Shown in pieces: positions 54,989 to 58,494 of a stretch of DNA of 58,494 nt. Origin of the DNA: Mobilicoccus sp032100225 (GTDB lineage: Bacteria > Actinomycetota > Actinomycetes > Actinomycetales > Dermatophilaceae); NCBI GenBank assembly GCA_032100225.1, contig DAMDJY010000002.1:1-58494 (forward strand), in the 5' to 3' direction. A program made the translations under genes and the position numbers. A model generated the notes under the pieces. It saw only the letters and a program-made list of their open reading frames with translations, was not told the origin of the DNA and searched no databases. How positions within the stretch are numbered: the first letter of the stretch is position 1; the number at the start of each line of letters is the position of its first letter.

Positions 54989-55465
54989 TCAGGGACGAGC
55001 GGTCTCCGCGGTGGTGACGATCCAGCGGGTGGTGGCGGTGAGTTCGGCGACCAGAGTGCTCGCGTCATCCGTCGTCGTGATGAGCACGGCCAGCGGCACC
55101 TGCGTCAGCGCACGCGCTCCCGTCACGACGGCGGGGACGACGAGCACCTCCTGACGCGGCTCGAGACGACGGCGTCGGATCAGCTCCCCACCGGCCTCCG
55201 CCGCGCCGGGGGTCCGCGCCAACGCCAAGGCGAGACCGACGACGACGCAGCCCGCCTCGGTGACACCGAAGCCCGGAGCGATCCGCCACACCGGACTCGG
55301 ACGCTCGGCCGCACCCGGCCCGGCGGCAGCGACTCCCCCGGCCAATGTCTCGAAGGTCCACGGCGCCCGCGATCCCGTGACGCAATGCCCCAGCACGTCG
55401 ACCCGGCGAGGCAGCCCCGTCCCGTTGGTCGACGGCCCGGCAATCACTGTGCGGGTCAGGGACAC
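54989..55465 (-). CDS. Hypothetical protein
   Basis: A 158-residue Ala/Val/Thr-rich protein that I do not recognise. From GTG 55465 (GAGGAGACCAGG upstream) it starts VSLTRTVIAGPSTNGTGL, contains DVLGHCVTGSRAPWTF, WRIAPGFGVTEAGCVVVGLA and RRLEPRQEVLVVPAVVTGAR, and ends TTRWIVTTAETARP. Mostly beta strand, one moderately hydrophobic stretch, no signal peptide. The frame runs further up to 55774 without support. It converges with the reductase operon and follows the DUF1206 gene on the same strand. Confidence 0.6.
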   Translation of the reverse strand: MSLTRTVIAGPSTNGTGLPRRVDVLGHCVTGSRAPWTFETLAGGVAAAGPGAAERPSPVWRIAPGFGVTEAGCVVVGLALALARTPGAAEAGGELIRRRRLEPRQEVLVVPAVVTGARALTQVPLAVLITTTDDASTLVAELTATTRWIVTTAETARP

Positions 55466-55533
55466 CCTGGTCTCCTCGTTCGTCTCGTCGTGTCGTGTGT
55501 CGGTGCGCCTCGGTGTGCCTGCGGCTTGCAGGC

Positions 55534-56355
55534 TCAGAGGTCTTCGTGCTTGGCGCGGAAGAAGCACCACACGCCGTAGGCCGCCAGGCCCAGCGCAACA
55601 ACGGTGAGCAGCACCGCACCGAACGGCTGATCGCGCAGCGACTTGAGCGCTCCGTCGAGGCCCTGCGACTTTTCCGGGTCGAGGGTGACCGCAGCCATGA
55701 CGAACAGGCCACCGACGATCGCCAGCGCCAGACCCTTGGCGATGTACCCGGCGACGCCGAGCCGGACCGGCCACTCCCCCGGGTGTGCCTCGAGGTTCTC
55801 GGTGAACTTTCGCGACCAGCCACGGTATGCGTAGTACAGGCCGAAGCCGAGGATGCCCAGACCGACCGCGCCCACGAGGAGTTGGCCCCCGGGAGCCTGC
55901 ATGAGGCTCGATGTGGCGTCCTGCGCCTGGTCTTCGCTGGCGCCCGCACTCTTGCCGCCGCGGGCGAAGCCGAACGCTGCGACACCGATCGTCAGATAGA
56001 CGATGCCCTTCGCCGCGAGCTTCAGACGCTCATTCGTCTCCAGCCCGAAGGCGGGAAGCACGGCCTGCGCCACCAGCCACAGGGCCAGCGCGAACAGCCC
56101 GATCGCCATGATCCACAACAGGATCACCCCGAACGGAGACTCCCGGACCATCGACAACGCACCCGACTGGTCGGCCTGCGCGCCCTTGCCCGACCCGAAC
56201 GCCACCTGCAACGCAAGAAAGGCGATGAGCAGGTGCAACACGCCGCTCATCACGAATCCGAGGCGGGCGAGCTTCTCCAGCGCGGGGTGATCGGCCAGCC
56301 GGCGGGCCTGGCGACCGGCACCGGCCGCGGCATCTCGGGTACGGGAAACGTCCAT
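55534..56355 (-). CDS. DUF1206 membrane protein
   Basis: A 273-residue integral membrane protein with three internal repeats of a two-helix unit: LEKLARLGFVMSGVLHLLIA, LKLAAKGIVYLTIGVAAFGF and VRLGVAGYIAKGLALAIVGG each open a repeat, and each is followed by a QPFG/SPFG-type loop. This is the DUF1206 family of unknown function, common in actinobacteria. ATG 56355 gives a short polar N-terminus (MDVSRTRDAAAGAGRQ); the frame continues upstream without family sequence. Confidence 0.9.
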   Translation of the reverse strand: MDVSRTRDAAAGAGRQARRLADHPALEKLARLGFVMSGVLHLLIAFLALQVAFGSGKGAQADQSGALSMVRESPFGVILLWIMAIGLFALALWLVAQAVLPAFGLETNERLKLAAKGIVYLTIGVAAFGFARGGKSAGASEDQAQDATSSLMQAPGGQLLVGAVGLGILGFGLYYAYRGWSRKFTENLEAHPGEWPVRLGVAGYIAKGLALAIVGGLFVMAAVTLDPEKSQGLDGALKSLRDQPFGAVLLTVVALGLAAYGVWCFFRAKHEDL

Positions 56356-56517
56356 AGCGCATGGTCCCACGCAGGCAGGGGCGACGCACCCGTGCGAGCC
56401 CACCGGCTGACGCGGGGCAAACGCGCTAGTCCTGGGTGACGTTGGCGAACCTCCGCTGGGACCCGCAGCCGACGTCCCGTACCTCGATACGTCCTTCTCG
56501 ACACGTGGGACGCACAA

Positions 56518-56523
56518 TACTGT
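56518..56523 (+). promoter_or_regulatory. Probable -10 hexamer (TACTGT) for leaderless transporter mRNA
   Basis: TACTGT ends six bases before the ATG at 56530, with no ribosome site between. Same arrangement as at 41806/41813 and, with seven bases, at dapA and thyA. Confidence 0.45.
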
Positions 56524-56529
56524 TCCGCC

Positions 56530-57492
56530 ATGAGCACCCCGGCTGCCCCCGAAACTACATCTGTTGCGTCGTCAGAGGATCGGAGCGCCCGTCTCGCGGT
56601 CACGATCTTCCCGCTGCTGATTCTCGCGGCCGGAGTCCTCGGGTATGTGTTCGCGCCGACGGCGAAGGGCATCGGCCCGTACATCAACCCGTTGCTCGGT
56701 GTCGTCATGTTCGGGATGGGCCTCACCCTCACCCCTGCGGATTTCGCGATGGTGGTGCGTCGCCCGATTCCGATCGTCATCGGCGTGGTGGCTCAGTTCC
56801 TCGTGATGCCGCTGCTCGGCGCGGGCATCGCGGCGCTTCTCCACCTCGAACCAGCGCTGGCTGCGGGACTCATCCTCGTGGGCTGCGCGCCGGGCGGGAC
56901 GGCGTCGAACGTCGTCTCCTACCTCGCCAAGGCCGACACGGCGTTGTCCGTGGCGATGACCACGGTCTCCACGCTGCTCGCCCCGATCCTCACTCCGCTG
57001 TTGACGCTGTGGCTTGCTGGAACCTACCTCCAGGTCGACGGCCCGAAGATGGCGATGTCGATCCTGCAGGTCGTGCTCGTGCCAGTGATCGCGGGGCTCG
57101 TGGCTCGGTTGCTTCTGCCCCGCGTCGTGACTCGGGTGCTGCCGCTGCTGCCGTGGGTGTCGGTGGCGGCGATCTCTCTCATCGTCGCGGCGGTCGTCGG
57201 CGGCTCGGCGAGCAGGGTCATCTCGGCGGGCGCCATCGTGCTCCTGGCCGTCGTGCTCCACAACGGCTTGGGCTATGCGCTCGGATACGCGTTGGCGCGT
57301 CTCGCACGTCAGAGTGAGCGGGCGGCGCGAACGACCTCGATCGAGGTCGGCATGCAGAACTCGGGCCTGGCCGCGGGCCTCGCGACGACCTACATGGAAC
57401 CCGCTTCGGCACTCCCTGCTGCGGTGTTCTCCTTGTGGCACAACATTTCCGGAGGACTCCTGGCCTTCTTGTACCGCCGCACCGCCAAGTGA
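56530..57492 (+). CDS. BASS-family (bile acid:sodium symporter type) transporter
   Basis: A 320-residue permease with about nine to ten helices. Family marks are INPLLGVVMFGMGLTLTPADF, GLILVGCAPGGTASNVVSYLAKADTALSVAMTT (discontinuous sodium-binding helix, split here by position: about residues 115-147) and EVGMQNSGLAAGL, the second crossover. Bacterial BASS proteins move organic anions such as keto acids, bile acids or pantoate with sodium; the substrate here is unknown. ATG 56530 lies at the predicted transcription start. Confidence 0.9.
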   Translation: MSTPAAPETTSVASSEDRSARLAVTIFPLLILAAGVLGYVFAPTAKGIGPYINPLLGVVMFGMGLTLTPADFAMVVRRPIPIVIGVVAQFLVMPLLGAGIAALLHLEPALAAGLILVGCAPGGTASNVVSYLAKADTALSVAMTTVSTLLAPILTPLLTLWLAGTYLQVDGPKMAMSILQVVLVPVIAGLVARLLLPRVVTRVLPLLPWVSVAAISLIVAAVVGGSASRVISAGAIVLLAVVLHNGLGYALGYALARLARQSERAARTTSIEVGMQNSGLAAGLATTYMEPASALPAAVFSLWHNISGGLLAFLYRRTAK

Positions 57493-57532
57493 CGCCAGCG
57501 TCAGGCGGTTCTCCGAGCTGAATTGATGGCGG

Positions 57533-57640
57533 TCATTGGGCCAATTCGCGCAGGAGGGCCTCGCGCATGTGGGAGGTCTCCGCGTACTCCCCGAGGGCGA
57601 ACATCTCGCGGCGGGTGAACGTGTGCGGTGTCCTCTCCAC
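57533..57640 (-). CDS. Possible small protein or gene remnant downstream of pnp
   Basis: A 35-residue reading frame (from GTG 57640) ending TRREMFALGEYAETSHMREA then LLRELAQ. Third codon positions are almost all G/C over the last 30 codons, like the real genes here, and the peptide is amphipathic and helical. The frame extends to 57733, but that part overlaps the pnp terminator. No ribosome site is convincing. It could be a short protein or the 3' stub of a lost gene. Confidence 0.3.
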   Translation of the reverse strand: MERTPHTFTRREMFALGEYAETSHMREALLRELAQ

Positions 57641-57718
57641 CGGTGTCGCAGTCGGGGTTCTGCAACCTGGGTCTGTGTGCCCCCGGACACCGAGATCCAC
57701 CGCGTCAGGGGATGCAGA

Positions 57719-57752
57719 ACGGCCCCACATCACCGAAGTGAAGTGGGGCCGT
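57719..57752 (-). terminator. Terminator after pnp
   Basis: ACGGCCCCAC (57719-57728) and GTGGGGCCGT (57743-57752) form a perfect 10-bp stem with a 14-base loop, about 30 bases past the pnp stop. Confidence 0.75.
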
Positions 57753-57784
57753 GCGCTCGATCAGGTGCTCAGAACCGGTGTGGC

Positions 57785-58494
57785 TCAGGCCTCTTCGGAG
57801 GACCCGGAGACGCCCTCGTCGGAACCGGCCGAGTCGGCCAGAGCGTCGGAGGCGCCGGTGTCGGCACCCGACTCGACGTTCTCCACGCCCGACTCCCCGT
57901 TGCTGCCACGTCCGCGGCTGCCACGTCGACGGTTGCGGTTGCGGCTACGGCGCTCGCCGCGCTCCTCGTCGGTCTCGTCGTCCGAGTCCACGTCGTCGGC
58001 GCCATCGGCGTCGGCCGGTGCGGCCTCGACCTTGGGTGCACGACGCTCGTCGTCACGACGCTCGCCACGACCACCACGGTTGCCGCGGTCACGGCTGGGC
58101 TTGCGCTCCTCCTGCTCGCCGGCAGCGTCGGCCGCAGCCTGCTGCTCGTCGGACAGGACGGCACCGAGGCTCAGCTTGCCGCGCGGGTCGATCTCCTTGA
58201 GCTCGACCTGCACCTTCTGGCCCACGGAGACGACGTCGTCGACAGAGTCGATGCGCTTGCCACCGACGAGCTTGCGCACCTCGGAGATGTGCAGCAGGCC
58301 GTCCTTACCGGGCAGCAGCGACACGAACGCGCCGAACGTCGTCGTCTTGACGACGGTGCCGAGGAAACGCTCGCCGACCTCGGGCATCGTCGGGTTGGCG
58401 ATGGCGTTGATCTGCGCGCGGGCGGCCTCGGCCGACGGGCCGTCGGTCGCACCGATGTAGACCGTGCCGTCGTCCTCGATGGAGATGTCGGCGC
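57785..58494 (-). CDS. pnp: Polyribonucleotide nucleotidyltransferase, C-terminal part
   Basis: 3'-to-5' phosphorolytic exoribonuclease and part of RNA-decay machinery together with RNase J. Only the C-terminus is in the window: the end of the KH domain (ADISIEDDGTVYIGATDG, at the right edge), then the S1 RNA-binding domain with VGERFLGTVVKTTTFGAFVS and KDGLLHISEVRKLVGGKRI, followed by an unusually long tail of about 110 residues made of alternating acidic and Arg/Gly-rich segments (RRSRNRNRRRGSRGRG). Such tails occur in actinobacterial PNPases. The 5' part continues beyond 58494. Confidence 0.95.
   Translation of the reverse strand, partial: ADISIEDDGTVYIGATDGPSAEAARAQINAIANPTMPEVGERFLGTVVKTTTFGAFVSLLPGKDGLLHISEVRKLVGGKRIDSVDDVVSVGQKVQVELKEIDPRGKLSLGAVLSDEQQAAADAAGEQEERKPSRDRGNRGGRGERRDDERRAPKVEAAPADADGADDVDSDDETDEERGERRSRNRNRRRGSRGRGSNGESGVENVESGADTGASDALADSAGSDEGVSGSSEEA

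Overview
This is a high-GC actinobacterial window with strong G/C at third codon positions. Gene content and order (ftsK, RNase J, dapA, thyA, folA, dapB, pnp; actinobacterial-type paa genes; leaderless starts on TAnnnT -10 hexamers) suggest Micrococcales, perhaps Dermacoccaceae, Dermatophilaceae or Intrasporangiaceae. The genus cannot be fixed from sequence alone. Two runs of exactly ten N (9458-9467 and 38202-38211) sit inside genes, and ftsK has an apparent frameshift, so this is a draft assembly.

Layout. 1-6.1 kb: housekeeping block with ftsK (partial, frameshifted), rnj and dapA on the minus strand, divergent from thyA-folA. 6.3-10.2 kb: a CstA-type carbon-starvation/pyruvate transporter with its small YbdD-like partner, then an MFS permease split by an assembly gap. 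10.4-18.1 kb: a tightly overlapping six-gene plus-strand operon of five glycosyltransferase genes (one a GT-B/GT-A fusion) and an FkbM methyltransferase, ending at a terminator facing dapB. This is the least explained system in the window. 18.2-21.4 kb: dapB, a small hypothetical gene and a YtcJ-like amidohydrolase.

21.5-33.8 kb: a phenylacetate catabolic region. paaABCDE (minus) diverges from a TetR-type paaR; after a universal stress protein gene come paaZ, paaH and a thiolase (minus), diverging from paaI and paaK (plus). Two copies of an ACCG-NN-CG-NN-CGGT-like operator lie in the two divergent promoter regions, one over a near-consensus promoter, so a single PaaR probably controls all of it. 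paaF and paaG are not here.

33.8-44 kb: a rhomboid protease, a single-chain biotin-dependent acyl-CoA carboxylase, an acyl-CoA ligase (with gap), a hemerythrin protein, a Gfo/Idh/MocA oxidoreductase, a 116-bp element with near-perfect 25-bp inverted ends, and an ArsR-like regulator driving a membrane-anchored serine hydrolase. 44.1-47.6 kb: a one-polypeptide tandem ABC exporter with one degenerate ATP site.

47.8-54.9 kb: a molybdenum respiratory enzyme cluster: TorD-like chaperone, ArsR-rhodanese regulator (divergent), four-cluster ferredoxin subunit, NrfD-like anchor, a 1069-residue Tat-exported molybdopterin catalytic subunit and a small extra ferredoxin. The rhodanese sensor suggests a sulfur-compound substrate. 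55-58.5 kb: a hypothetical gene, a DUF1206 membrane protein, a BASS-family transporter, and the 3' end of pnp. The usual pnp-dapB neighbourhood is thus separated by about 39 kb of accessory metabolism.
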